Under the pieces are notes generated by a model. That model was not told where the DNA came from and did no database searches. It worked only from the letters and a program-made list of their open reading frames with translations. DNA of 64,000 nucleotides from Streptomyces sp. DG1A-41. Its GTDB lineage: Bacteria; Actinomycetota; Actinomycetes; Streptomycetales; Streptomycetaceae. Made by a program: the position numbers and the translations under genes. Location of the stretch: the NCBI RefSeq assembly GCF_037055355.1, contig NZ_CP146350.1, positions 8,207,001-8,271,000 of the forward strand, written 5' to 3'. This document shows positions 8,677 to 16,773 of this stretch, in pieces (position 1 is the first letter of the stretch; each line of letters begins with the position of its first letter).

Positions 8677-8735
8677 TGCGCCTCCTCCGTCCGTTGAGCA
8701 GTCGGCTTGACCCGGCTTCATCCGAGGTGGAACAT

Positions 8736-8753
8736 GTACGTATACGACGTAAA
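8736..8753 (-). promoter_or_regulatory. Shared 18-bp motif, site C
   Basis: On the minus strand this reads TTTACGTCGTATACGTAC, matching site A at 15 of 18 positions. It lies in the 104-base gap between the divergent methyltransferase (start 8676) and glycosyltransferase (start 8781), so it could act on both. It is 27 bases from the glycosyltransferase start codon. Confidence 0.6.
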
Positions 8754-8780
8754 TATACACATTAGGAAGGGAGTGGCGGA

Positions 8781-10064
8781 ATGTCGGCCCCGGTTCTTGC
8801 GGCGACCACCTCTCCCGTGGGTGCCGTCCCTGATTGGCCCGCACCGCCACCGTGCGCGTCATCGGCCGACCGGTTGCCGCCGCGGCCGGTGCTGCCGCGC
8901 GTCAAGGTGCTGCATGTGATCACCCGTATGCAGGGGGGCGCCGGTGGCAACACCCTGCTGTCGGCCATGGGGATGGACCCCGGCCGGTACGAGGTGTGGA
9001 TCGCGGGCGGGCCGGGCGGTGAACTGTGGGACCGGGCCCGGGCCGCGGGGGTGCGCACAGTCGAGATCCCGGAGTTCCGCCACGTTCTCACCCCGGTGGA
9101 CGCCCTCGTGCTCTGGCGGCTGATCCGGCTGGTCCGCCGCGAACGGTTCACCGTCGTGCACACCCACTCCGCGAAGGGCGGCTTCCTCGGCCGGCTGGCC
9201 GCATGGCTGTGCCGTACGCCGGTGGTGGTGCACACCTTCCACGGCCTGAGCTTCCACGACCGCATGCCCCCGGTCCGGCGCAGGATCTACCACGGGCTCG
9301 AACGGGTGACGAGGCGCCTCGCCCACCGCTACCTCGCCGTCGCACCAGGCGTGGCGCGCCAGGTCGTGGAGGAGCGGCTGGCTCCTCCCGGCAGCGTCCA
9401 CGTCGTGCCGTCGGCGGTGGAGCTGGCCCGCGTCCCCGACGGGTTCGAGCCGGTCGCACGGCGCGCACTCGGTGTGCCGTCCCGGGTGACGCTCATCGGC
9501 ACCGTCGGGCGGATCGACGCCCAGAAGGCGCCACTGGATTTCGTGCGGATGGCCGCCACCGTCCAGGGAAGGTTCCCGGACACCGCCTTCGTCATGATCG
9601 GTGACGGGCCGCTGGCCGGGCACGTCCGGCGGCTCGCGGCGGAACTGGGCGTCGAGATCCGGCTCACCGGCCACCGCCCGGACGCCGCCGAACTGGTGGC
9701 CGGACTGGACGTCTTCGTCATCACGTCCCTCTACGAGGGCCTCGGTCGAGCCCTCACGGAGGCGCTCGCGGCGGCCCGGCCGGTCGTCGCTACAGCGGTC
9801 AACGCAGTCCCCGACCTGGTGGAGCACGGCGCCACGGGCCTGCTCGCGGAACCGGGCGACTCGGAAGCCCTCGTCCGCGCGGTCGGCTGGCTGCTCGAAC
9901 ACCCCCAGGAAGGCGCCGAAATGGGGCGGCAGGGACGAGACCGCGTACGGGCGGCCTTCGCACCCGAGAACATGTGCGCCCGCCTCGACGCCTGCTACCG
10001 CGACCTGCTGGGACTACCGAGGACCCGGCCGACCCACACCCGCCCACCGCCCACCGGCCTCTGA
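8781..10064 (+). CDS. Glycosyltransferase family 4
   Basis: 427 residues; ATG 8781 follows AGGAAGGGAG by nine bases. It has a clear GT-B fold. The N-terminal acceptor domain begins VLHVITRMQGGAGGNTLLSA and includes VVHTHSAKGGFLGRLAAW and VHTFHGLSFHD. The C-terminal donor domain includes LIGTVGRIDAQKAPLDFVRM, VMIGDGPLAG and the E-x7-E motif region SLYEGLGRALTEALAAARPV. A retaining transfer of one sugar to the lipid-linked intermediate is expected. It heads the run of sugar-nucleotide genes that follows. Confidence 0.9.
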   Translation: MSAPVLAATTSPVGAVPDWPAPPPCASSADRLPPRPVLPRVKVLHVITRMQGGAGGNTLLSAMGMDPGRYEVWIAGGPGGELWDRARAAGVRTVEIPEFRHVLTPVDALVLWRLIRLVRRERFTVVHTHSAKGGFLGRLAAWLCRTPVVVHTFHGLSFHDRMPPVRRRIYHGLERVTRRLAHRYLAVAPGVARQVVEERLAPPGSVHVVPSAVELARVPDGFEPVARRALGVPSRVTLIGTVGRIDAQKAPLDFVRMAATVQGRFPDTAFVMIGDGPLAGHVRRLAAELGVEIRLTGHRPDAAELVAGLDVFVITSLYEGLGRALTEALAAARPVVATAVNAVPDLVEHGATGLLAEPGDSEALVRAVGWLLEHPQEGAEMGRQGRDRVRAAFAPENMCARLDACYRDLLGLPRTRPTHTRPPPTGL

Positions 10065-10131
10065 CGCCTCCCGGCCCGGTGCGTACCGGCACGGGACGAC
10101 ACGGACGCCCTCAACCACAGCGGAGACCGCC

Positions 10132-11451
10132 ATGCGCCTCACAGTCATCGGCACCGGATACGTCGGAGCGGTCCACGCCGCCTGCATGGCGGAGATCGGG
10201 CACGACGTCCTCGGCGTGGACGTCGACGCGGAGCGGATCGCCGCGCTCGCCGCCGGGCGGACCCCGTTCTTCGAGCCGGGACTCGGCGGGATGCTCCGGC
10301 GGACCGTGGACAGCGGCCGACTGCGGTTCACCACGTCGATGGCCGAGGCGGCCCGGTTCGCCGGTACGCACTTCGTGTGCGTCGGCACCCCGCAGCGGCC
10401 CGTATCCGGCGCCGCCGACCTGCGGCACGTCGAGAGCGCCGTGGACGGGCTGGCGCCCCACCTACCGGGCAGCGGGCACGTCCTCGTGGTCGGCAAGTCC
10501 ACCGTGCCGGTCGGTACGGCGGACCGGCTCGCCCGGCGGCTGCGGGCGACCGCCCCCGACGCCGATATCGCCTGGAACCCGGAGTTCCTGCGGGAAGGGT
10601 GCGCGGTCCAGGACACCCTGCGGCCGGAACGCATCGTCGCGGGAGTGCGCACGGCGCACGCCGAGGGACGGCTCCGGGAGATCTACGCCCCGCTCCTCGC
10701 GGGCGGCATGCCGTTCATCGTCACCGACACCGCCACCGCCGAACTGGTCAAGCTGGCGTCGAACTCCTTCCTCGCCACGAAGGTCTCCTTCATCAACGCC
10801 ATGGCCGAGATCTGTGATGCCACCGGTGCCGACGTCCTCACCCTTGCCGAGGCGATGGGCGCGGACTCCCGCATCGGGTCCCGCTTCCTGGCGCCCGGGC
10901 TCGGGTTCGGCGGCAGCTGCCTGCCCAAGGACATCCGGGCCTTCGCCGCCCGTGCGGAGGAACTGGGCCTGGAGGAGTCGGTGGCCTTCCTCCGGGAGGT
11001 CGACGCGATCAACACCCGGCAGCGGTGGCGCACCGTCGAGCTCGCGCAGCGGCTGGTCGGAGGGTCCTTCGCCCACCGGAACGTCGCGGTCCTCGGGGCC
11101 GCCTTCAAGCCCCGCAGCGACGACGTCCGCGACTCGCCCGCGCTCGCGGTCGCGCAGGAGGTCCGGCACCGGGGCGCACAGGTCCGCGTCCACGACCCGG
11201 AGGCGGTGGACAACGCCCGGGCGGCGTACCCCGCGCTCCAGTTCGCCCTGGATGTGACCAAGGCGTGCGAGCACGCCGACGTGGTGCTGCACCTCACCGA
11301 GTGGCCCCAGTACCGGGAGCTCGACCCGGCCGCCCTCGCCACCGCGGTGCGCACCCCGGCGATCGTCGACGCGCGCCACACCCTCGACCCGGAGACCTGG
11401 TGCGCGGCGGGCTGGACCCTGTGCGCGCCGGGCCGCCCGCGGCTCGGCTGA
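10132..11451 (+). CDS. ugd: UDP-glucose 6-dehydrogenase
   Basis: 439 residues from ATG 10132, preceded by GGAG. It oxidises UDP-glucose to UDP-glucuronate with two NAD. The N-terminal Rossmann motif is VIGTGYVGAVHAACMAEIGH. The catalytic cysteine lies in GFGGSCLPKDIRAF, the family hallmark, and FEPGLGGML and VGKSTVPVGT are also conserved. The C-terminal domain (AVLGAAFKPRSDDVRDSPAL) is intact. It directly precedes the UDP-glucuronate decarboxylase-like gene, so the two form a UDP-glucose to UDP-xylose route. Confidence 0.95.
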   Translation: MRLTVIGTGYVGAVHAACMAEIGHDVLGVDVDAERIAALAAGRTPFFEPGLGGMLRRTVDSGRLRFTTSMAEAARFAGTHFVCVGTPQRPVSGAADLRHVESAVDGLAPHLPGSGHVLVVGKSTVPVGTADRLARRLRATAPDADIAWNPEFLREGCAVQDTLRPERIVAGVRTAHAEGRLREIYAPLLAGGMPFIVTDTATAELVKLASNSFLATKVSFINAMAEICDATGADVLTLAEAMGADSRIGSRFLAPGLGFGGSCLPKDIRAFAARAEELGLEESVAFLREVDAINTRQRWRTVELAQRLVGGSFAHRNVAVLGAAFKPRSDDVRDSPALAVAQEVRHRGAQVRVHDPEAVDNARAAYPALQFALDVTKACEHADVVLHLTEWPQYRELDPAALATAVRTPAIVDARHTLDPETWCAAGWTLCAPGRPRLG

Positions 11452-11467
11452 CCGGCAGGAGGACATC

Positions 11468-12445
11468 ATGCGTGTCGTGGTGGCAGGCGGGGGCGGTTTC
11501 CTGGGATCGCATCTGTGCGAAGCGCTGCTGAGCAGGGGCGACATCGTCCGCTGCCTGGACGACTTCTCCTCGGGCCGGGCGGCCAACATCGCCCACCTGC
11601 TGCGCATGCCCGGCTTCCACTGCACACCGTGCGACGTCACCTCCCGCTTCCGGGTCTTCGGGGACGTCGACGCCGTCGTCCACCTGGCGAGCCCCGCCTC
11701 GCCGTCCGACTACCAGCGCCACCCCCTGCGGACGCTGGCCGCGGGCAGCCGGGGCACGGAGAACCTGCTGGAGCTGGCGGTCCGCCACGGGGCACGCTTC
11801 GTCCTGGCGTCCACCAGCGAGGTCTACGGCGACCCCCAGGTGCATCCGCAGGACGAGGACTACTGGGGGCACGTCAACCCCATCGGCCCGCGCAGCGTCT
11901 ACGACGAGGCCAAGCGCTACGCCGAGGCCGTCACCACGGCTTACCGGCGCAGCCGCGGTGCCGACACCGGCATCGTGCGGATCTTCAACACGTACGGGCC
12001 CCGCATGCGGGCGGACGACGGCCGGGTGGTCTCCACCTTCATCCGGCAGGCCCTCGCCGGGGAGCCCCTGACCGTGCACGGCGACGGCAGCCAGACGCGC
12101 AGCTTCTGCTACGTCGACGACCTGGTCCGCGGTCTGACAGCCATGATCGACTCGTCGCACACGGGCCCGTTCAACCTCGGCAACCCGGCCGAGCGGACGG
12201 TGCGGGAACTCGCGGAGGCGGTGCTGCGGATCACCGGGTCGCGCAGCGCCGTGCGCCTCCTGCCGCTGCCCGTCGACGACCCGGTCCGCCGACGGCCGGT
12301 CGTCACCCGGGCCCGGGAAGGGCTCGGCTGGCACCCCGAGGTGCCGCTGGAAGAAGGGCTGCGCCGCACCGCCGAGTGGTTCGCAACGCAGCCCGACACC
12401 CTCGTACGGCCCCCGCACCGCTCCACCGTAGGACGGCCCTCATGA
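11468..12445 (+). CDS. UDP-glucuronate decarboxylase-like (UDP-xylose synthase)
   Basis: 325 residues. This extended SDR has the features that separate UXS from other epimerases: HLASPASPSDYQRHPLRTL, STSEVYGDP and YWGHVNPIGPRSVYDEAKR, which includes the YxxxK pair. It would oxidise and decarboxylate UDP-glucuronate to UDP-xylose using bound NAD. AGGAGG lies a few bases before the ATG. The product of the preceding gene (Ugd) is its substrate. Its last codons overlap the start of rmlA by four bases (ATGA). Confidence 0.88.
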   Translation: MRVVVAGGGGFLGSHLCEALLSRGDIVRCLDDFSSGRAANIAHLLRMPGFHCTPCDVTSRFRVFGDVDAVVHLASPASPSDYQRHPLRTLAAGSRGTENLLELAVRHGARFVLASTSEVYGDPQVHPQDEDYWGHVNPIGPRSVYDEAKRYAEAVTTAYRRSRGADTGIVRIFNTYGPRMRADDGRVVSTFIRQALAGEPLTVHGDGSQTRSFCYVDDLVRGLTAMIDSSHTGPFNLGNPAERTVRELAEAVLRITGSRSAVRLLPLPVDDPVRRRPVVTRAREGLGWHPEVPLEEGLRRTAEWFATQPDTLVRPPHRSTVGRPS

Positions 12446-13509
12446 AAGCACTCGTCCTGTGCGGCGGCGCCGGTACCCGGCTCCGCCCCATCACCCACAC
12501 CTCGGCCAAGCAACTCGTCCCGGTGGCCAACAAGCCCGTGCTGTTCTACGGCCTGGAGGCCATCGCCGCCGCCGGTGTCCGGCAGACCGGCATCATCGTC
12601 GGGGACACGGCACCGGAGATCCGCGAGGCCGTCGGGGACGGCTCCCGCTTCGGCCTGGACGTGACCTACCTGCCCCAGGAGGCGCCGCTCGGCCTCGCCC
12701 ACGCCGTCCTCATCGCCCGGGACTTCCTCGGCGACGACGACTTCGTGATGTACCTCGGCGACAACTTCATCGTCGGCGGCATCTCCGGCGTGGTCGACGA
12801 CTTCCGCCGTGAACGCCCCGACGCCCGCATCCTGCTGACCCACGTCTGCGACCCCACCGCCTTCGGCATCGCCGAACTGGACGCGGCGGGACGCGTGGTG
12901 GGCCTGGAGGAGAAGCCCCAGCGTCCCCGCAGCGACCTGGCGCTGGTCGGCGTCTACCTCTTCACCCCCGCCGTCCACGAGGCCGTACGGTCCATCCGGC
13001 CCTCCCGGCGCGGCGAGCTGGAGATCACCGACGCGATCCAGTGGCTCATGGACGCCGGCCGGGAGGTACGCGCCACGACCATCTCCGGATACTGGAAGGA
13101 CACCGGCAACGTCACCGACATGCTCGAGGTCAACCGCTCCGTGCTCGAGACCGTCGAGCCGTGGACCGGCGGCAGCGTCGACGCCGCCAGCGAGATCATC
13201 GGCCGCGTCAGGATCGAGGACGGCGCCAAGGTGTTCGGCAGCCGCGTCGTCGGGCCGGCCGTCATCGGCGCCGGAACCGTCATCGCCGACTCCTACGTCG
13301 GGCCGTTCACGTCGATCGCCGAGGACTGCCGGATCGACGGGAGCGAGATCGAGTACTCCATCGTGCTGGGGCGGGCGACCGTCGTCGGCACCCGCCGGAT
13401 CGAGGTCTCGCTCATCGGCCACGACGTCGAGGTGACCCCCGCGCCGCGCACCCCCGCCGTGCACCGGCTGGTCCTCGGCGACCACAGCAAGGTGCAGATA
13501 CCGTCATGA
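12442..13509 (+). CDS. rmlA: Glucose-1-phosphate thymidylyltransferase, long (StrD-like) form
   Basis: 355 residues from ATG 12442, overlapping the preceding stop. The nucleotidyltransferase signature LCGGAGTRLRPITHTSAKQL is at the N-terminus, followed by YLGDNFIVGG and GLEEKPQRPRSDLALVGVYL. Unlike the ~290-residue RmlA of rhamnose operons, it carries about 70 extra C-terminal residues with left-handed beta-helix character. This form is common in antibiotic and exopolysaccharide sugar clusters. It makes dTDP-glucose for the next gene, rmlB, with which it also shares an ATGA overlap. Confidence 0.92.
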   Translation: MKALVLCGGAGTRLRPITHTSAKQLVPVANKPVLFYGLEAIAAAGVRQTGIIVGDTAPEIREAVGDGSRFGLDVTYLPQEAPLGLAHAVLIARDFLGDDDFVMYLGDNFIVGGISGVVDDFRRERPDARILLTHVCDPTAFGIAELDAAGRVVGLEEKPQRPRSDLALVGVYLFTPAVHEAVRSIRPSRRGELEITDAIQWLMDAGREVRATTISGYWKDTGNVTDMLEVNRSVLETVEPWTGGSVDAASEIIGRVRIEDGAKVFGSRVVGPAVIGAGTVIADSYVGPFTSIAEDCRIDGSEIEYSIVLGRATVVGTRRIEVSLIGHDVEVTPAPRTPAVHRLVLGDHSKVQIPS

Positions 13510-14525
13510 CCACGACCCGCGTCCTCGTCACCGGCGGAGCCGGCTTCATCGGCTCGGCCTACGTCCGCGCCCTGCTCGGCCCGAGCGGGCCGCCGGGCGT
13601 CGCCGTGACCGTGCTCGACAAACTGACCTACGCCGGCAACCCCGCCAACCTCGACGAAGTCCGCCATATGGACCGCTTCGCCTTCGTCCGGGGAGACATC
13701 TGTGACGCCGAACTCGTCGACGGGCTGGTCGCCGTCCACGACCACGTCGTGCACTTCGCCGCCGAGTCCCACGTCGACCGCTCCATCCTGGGCGCCGACA
13801 CCTTCGTCCGGACGAACGTCCTGGGCACCCAGACCCTCCTGGACGCGGCCCTGCGCCACGCGCCGAAGACCTTCGTCCACATCTCCTCCGACGAGGTCTA
13901 CGGCTCGATCCGTGCCGGATCCTGGCCGGAGACCGACCCGCTGCGCCCCAACTCGCCCTACTCCGCGTCCAAGGCCGCCTCGGACCTCATCGCGCTCTCC
14001 TACCACCGCACCCACGGCCTGGACGTCCGCGTCACCCGCTGCTCCAACACCTACGGCCCCCACCAGTACCCCGAGAAGGTCGTCCCGCTGTTCATCACCC
14101 GGCTGCTGGACGGCGAGCCCGTGCCGCTGTACGGCGACGGGCACAACGTCCGCGACTGGATCCACGTCGACGATCACGTGCGGGCCATCGAACTCGTCCG
14201 GAGCCGGGGCCGCCCGGGCGAGGTCTACAACATCGGAGCCGGCCACGAACTGTCCAACCGGCAGCTGACCGGGTTGTTGCTGCGCGCCTGCGGCGCGGGC
14301 TGGGGGATGGTCAGCTACGTCGAGGACCGCAAGGGTCACGACTGGCGCTACTCGGTCGACTTCACGAAGATCCGCACGGAACTCGGCTTCGCACCGCGCA
14401 AGGACCCGGCCACGGGCCTCGCGGAGACCGTCGACTGGTACCGGACACACCGCTCCTGGTGGGAGCCGCTGCCGCGGCGGACCGAGCGGGGGCAGAAGGC
14501 GAATTCCACGAAGGTTCCGCCATGA
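13506..14525 (+). CDS. rmlB: dTDP-glucose 4,6-dehydratase
   Basis: 339 residues. NAD binding is at VTGGAGFIGSAYVRALLG. HFAAESHVDRSI and HISSDEVYGSI are the RmlB-type substrate and catalytic loops, and YSASKAASD has the YxxxK pair. It converts dTDP-glucose to dTDP-4-keto-6-deoxyglucose. No rmlC or rmlD is visible in the window, so the final sugar may be a different deoxysugar or the later steps may be encoded elsewhere. It overlaps rmlA and the GH15 gene at ATGA junctions. Confidence 0.95.
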   Translation: MTTTRVLVTGGAGFIGSAYVRALLGPSGPPGVAVTVLDKLTYAGNPANLDEVRHMDRFAFVRGDICDAELVDGLVAVHDHVVHFAAESHVDRSILGADTFVRTNVLGTQTLLDAALRHAPKTFVHISSDEVYGSIRAGSWPETDPLRPNSPYSASKAASDLIALSYHRTHGLDVRVTRCSNTYGPHQYPEKVVPLFITRLLDGEPVPLYGDGHNVRDWIHVDDHVRAIELVRSRGRPGEVYNIGAGHELSNRQLTGLLLRACGAGWGMVSYVEDRKGHDWRYSVDFTKIRTELGFAPRKDPATGLAETVDWYRTHRSWWEPLPRRTERGQKANSTKVPP

Positions 14526-16549
14526 GCGCCCCCATCGAGGACTACGCCCTCATCAGCGACCTGGAGACCGCCGCCATGGTCGGCCGGGACGGGTCGGTGG
14601 ACTGGCTGTGCCTGCCTCGCTTCGACTCACCGTCCTGCCTGGCCGCCCTGCTGGGCACCGAGGACAACGGCTTCTGGCGTATCGCACCCGTCACCCACGG
14701 GGGCCTTTGCACCCGCCGCGCCTACCGGCCCGACACACTGGTACTGGACACCGTGTGGGAGACCGCGGCCGGCACGGTGCGCGTCACCGACTTCATGCCG
14801 CCGCGGGCCGAACTGCCGTGCCTCGTACGCGTGATCGAGGGCTTGTCGGGTGCCGTGCCCGTGCGCAGCGAACTGCGGTTGCGCTTCCACCAGGGCCGGG
14901 TCGTGCCGTGGGTGCGGGACGCCGGCCGCGGCACAGTCGCGGTCGCCGGTCCGGACGCCGTCTGGCTCGGCGCCGACGGCCCGGTGCGGGCGCTCGGCGG
15001 CACGGACGCGATGGTCTGGGACGTCACCGTCCCGGCCGGCCGACGGCTGGCGCTGACGCTGGCGTGGTCGCCCTCGCACCGGCCCGAGCCGCCCACATCG
15101 CTCGCCGTCCCGGCGGAGACGGTGCTGAAGGAGACCGTCGACTACTGGCGGCGCTGGAGCGCCCGGTGCCGCTACCAGGGACCGTGGCGGGAGGCCGTGG
15201 TGCGATCCCTGATCACCCTGAAGGCCCTCACCTACGCGTCCACCGGCGGCATCGTCGCCGCACCGACCACCTCGCTGCCCGGCTGCATCGGAGGCGAACG
15301 CAACTGGGATTACCGCTACTGCTGGCTGCGCGACTCCACCCTCACCCTGTCCTGCCTGCTGCGCAGCGGCTACCGGGAGGAGGCCACGGCCTGGCTGGAC
15401 TGGCTCGTGCGGGCCATCGCCGGTGATCCCGCCGATCTTCAGACCGTGTACGGCGTCAAGGGGCAGCGGCTGCTGCCGGAGACCGAGGCGCCGTGGCTGC
15501 CCGGCTACGAGGGATCCCGGCCGGTGAGGTTCGGGAACTCGGCGGTGGGCCAGTTCCAGCTGGATGTGTACGGCGAGGTCATGGACACGCTCTTTCTGTC
15601 ACTGCGGGCGGGGATCTCCATGCCCGCCCACGTCTGGGACCTGGTGGAGGCGCTGATGGGCTACCTGCACCGGCACTGGCGCGAACCGGACCAGGGGCTG
15701 TGGCAGGTGCGGGGCCCCAGGCGGCAGTTCGTCCACTCCAAGGTGATGGCGTGGGTGGCCGCCGACCGGGCGGTGCGCATGGGCCGGCTGCTCGGCCGGA
15801 ACGGCTCCTCGGGCGAGTGGCAGGCCATGCGCCAGGAGGTGCATCGGGAGGTCTGCCGCGAGGGCTGGAACGCGAAACAGGGCTCGTTCGTTCAGTCGTA
15901 CGGCTCCTCGGCCCTGGACGCCTCCGCCCTGCTGATCCCCCGGCTCGGCTTCCTGCCGGCCCGCGACGAACGGGTGCGCGGCACCGTCCGGGCCGTACGA
16001 CGGCTCGGCCACGGCGGGTTCGTCCGGCGGTACGCGCCGGACGGCCTCGGCACGCACGACGTCGACGGCCTGCACGGCCGGGAGGGCGCGTTCGTGTCGT
16101 GCTCCCTGTGGTACGCCGACGCCCTCGCCGCGACCGGCCACCCGCGGCAGGCCCGGGAGGCCTTCGAGCGCGTCCTCGCCGTCCGCAACGACCTCGGACT
16201 GCTCGCCGAACAGTGGGACCCGGACGCGGGCCGTCAACTGGGCAACGCACCACAGGCGTTCAGCCACATCGCTCTGGTCGAGACGGCCTTCGCCCTCTCA
16301 CCGACACCAGGCCCGAGCCCCGGGGCCGGCAGCGACGGACCGGCTTCGAACCGGGGCACCTCAAGCTGCCCGGTCACGGATGCGCACCCATGTCTGACGA
16401 TGTCTCTTGCGCGGCGGAAGACGCGAAAACAAGCCCGCGGTGGAGCCGCCGCCCGGTTTTCGCGTCCTCCATTTTCACGCATGGCGCCGTATATCGCGAC
16501 GCGACGCCGTATCTCTCCGTGCGCGTGCGGGAAACGGCCAGCCGAGTAA
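14522..16549 (+). CDS. Glycoside hydrolase family 15 (glucoamylase/trehalase-like)
   Basis: 675 residues. The N-terminus (IEDYALISDLETAAMVGRDG and DWLCLPRFDSPS) and the core motif ERNWDYRYCWLRDSTLTL are typical of bacterial GH15 proteins. Both acid regions are present: GREGAFVSCSLWYADAL and LLAEQWDPDAGRQLGNAPQA. There is no signal peptide, so it acts in the cytoplasm. Alpha-glucoside or trehalose hydrolysis is the family role. Its coupling to rmlB by an ATGA overlap ties it to polysaccharide synthesis. After about residue 600 the homology ends and a ~75-residue Arg/Pro-rich tail continues through a strong hairpin, so the tail may be an unselected extension. Confidence 0.88.
   Translation: MSAPIEDYALISDLETAAMVGRDGSVDWLCLPRFDSPSCLAALLGTEDNGFWRIAPVTHGGLCTRRAYRPDTLVLDTVWETAAGTVRVTDFMPPRAELPCLVRVIEGLSGAVPVRSELRLRFHQGRVVPWVRDAGRGTVAVAGPDAVWLGADGPVRALGGTDAMVWDVTVPAGRRLALTLAWSPSHRPEPPTSLAVPAETVLKETVDYWRRWSARCRYQGPWREAVVRSLITLKALTYASTGGIVAAPTTSLPGCIGGERNWDYRYCWLRDSTLTLSCLLRSGYREEATAWLDWLVRAIAGDPADLQTVYGVKGQRLLPETEAPWLPGYEGSRPVRFGNSAVGQFQLDVYGEVMDTLFLSLRAGISMPAHVWDLVEALMGYLHRHWREPDQGLWQVRGPRRQFVHSKVMAWVAADRAVRMGRLLGRNGSSGEWQAMRQEVHREVCREGWNAKQGSFVQSYGSSALDASALLIPRLGFLPARDERVRGTVRAVRRLGHGGFVRRYAPDGLGTHDVDGLHGREGAFVSCSLWYADALAATGHPRQAREAFERVLAVRNDLGLLAEQWDPDAGRQLGNAPQAFSHIALVETAFALSPTPGPSPGAGSDGPASNRGTSSCPVTDAHPCLTMSLARRKTRKQARGGAAARFSRPPFSRMAPYIATRRRISPCACGKRPAE
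16416..16470 (+). terminator. Strong hairpin inside the 3-prime end of the GH15 gene
   Basis: GGAAGACGCGAAAAC (16416-16430) pairs with GTTTTCGCGTCCTCC (16456-16470) at 14 of 15 positions. A smaller GC-rich stem sits in the loop, and ATTTT follows. It looks like a Rho-independent terminator, but it lies before the stop codon of the open frame at 16549. Confidence 0.5.
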
Positions 16550-16773
16550 GCTGGATGCAGGACACGTAGATGTCTCGGCGAGAAGGAGCCCGCATTCCGC
16601 CGCGTATACCGGCGACCGCGCATATCGGCGACCGTGTCCACAGGCGACCAGGACCGAGTCCCGGCCTCGAGAATTCTCCTTTGTCAGCCCGATTCCACGG
16701 GCTTCTCCGCCGTCGCCCGGTGCCGTTCGCCCAGCTCCGTCCGCCCGATCAGTGGCCCTCCGGAGGTGAATTG

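Noticed and set aside
16686..16704. AGCCCG/CGGGCT mini-hairpin before the GGDEF-EAL gene as a riboswitch
   Set aside because: A six-base stem only, with no conserved cyclic-di-GMP aptamer features visible.
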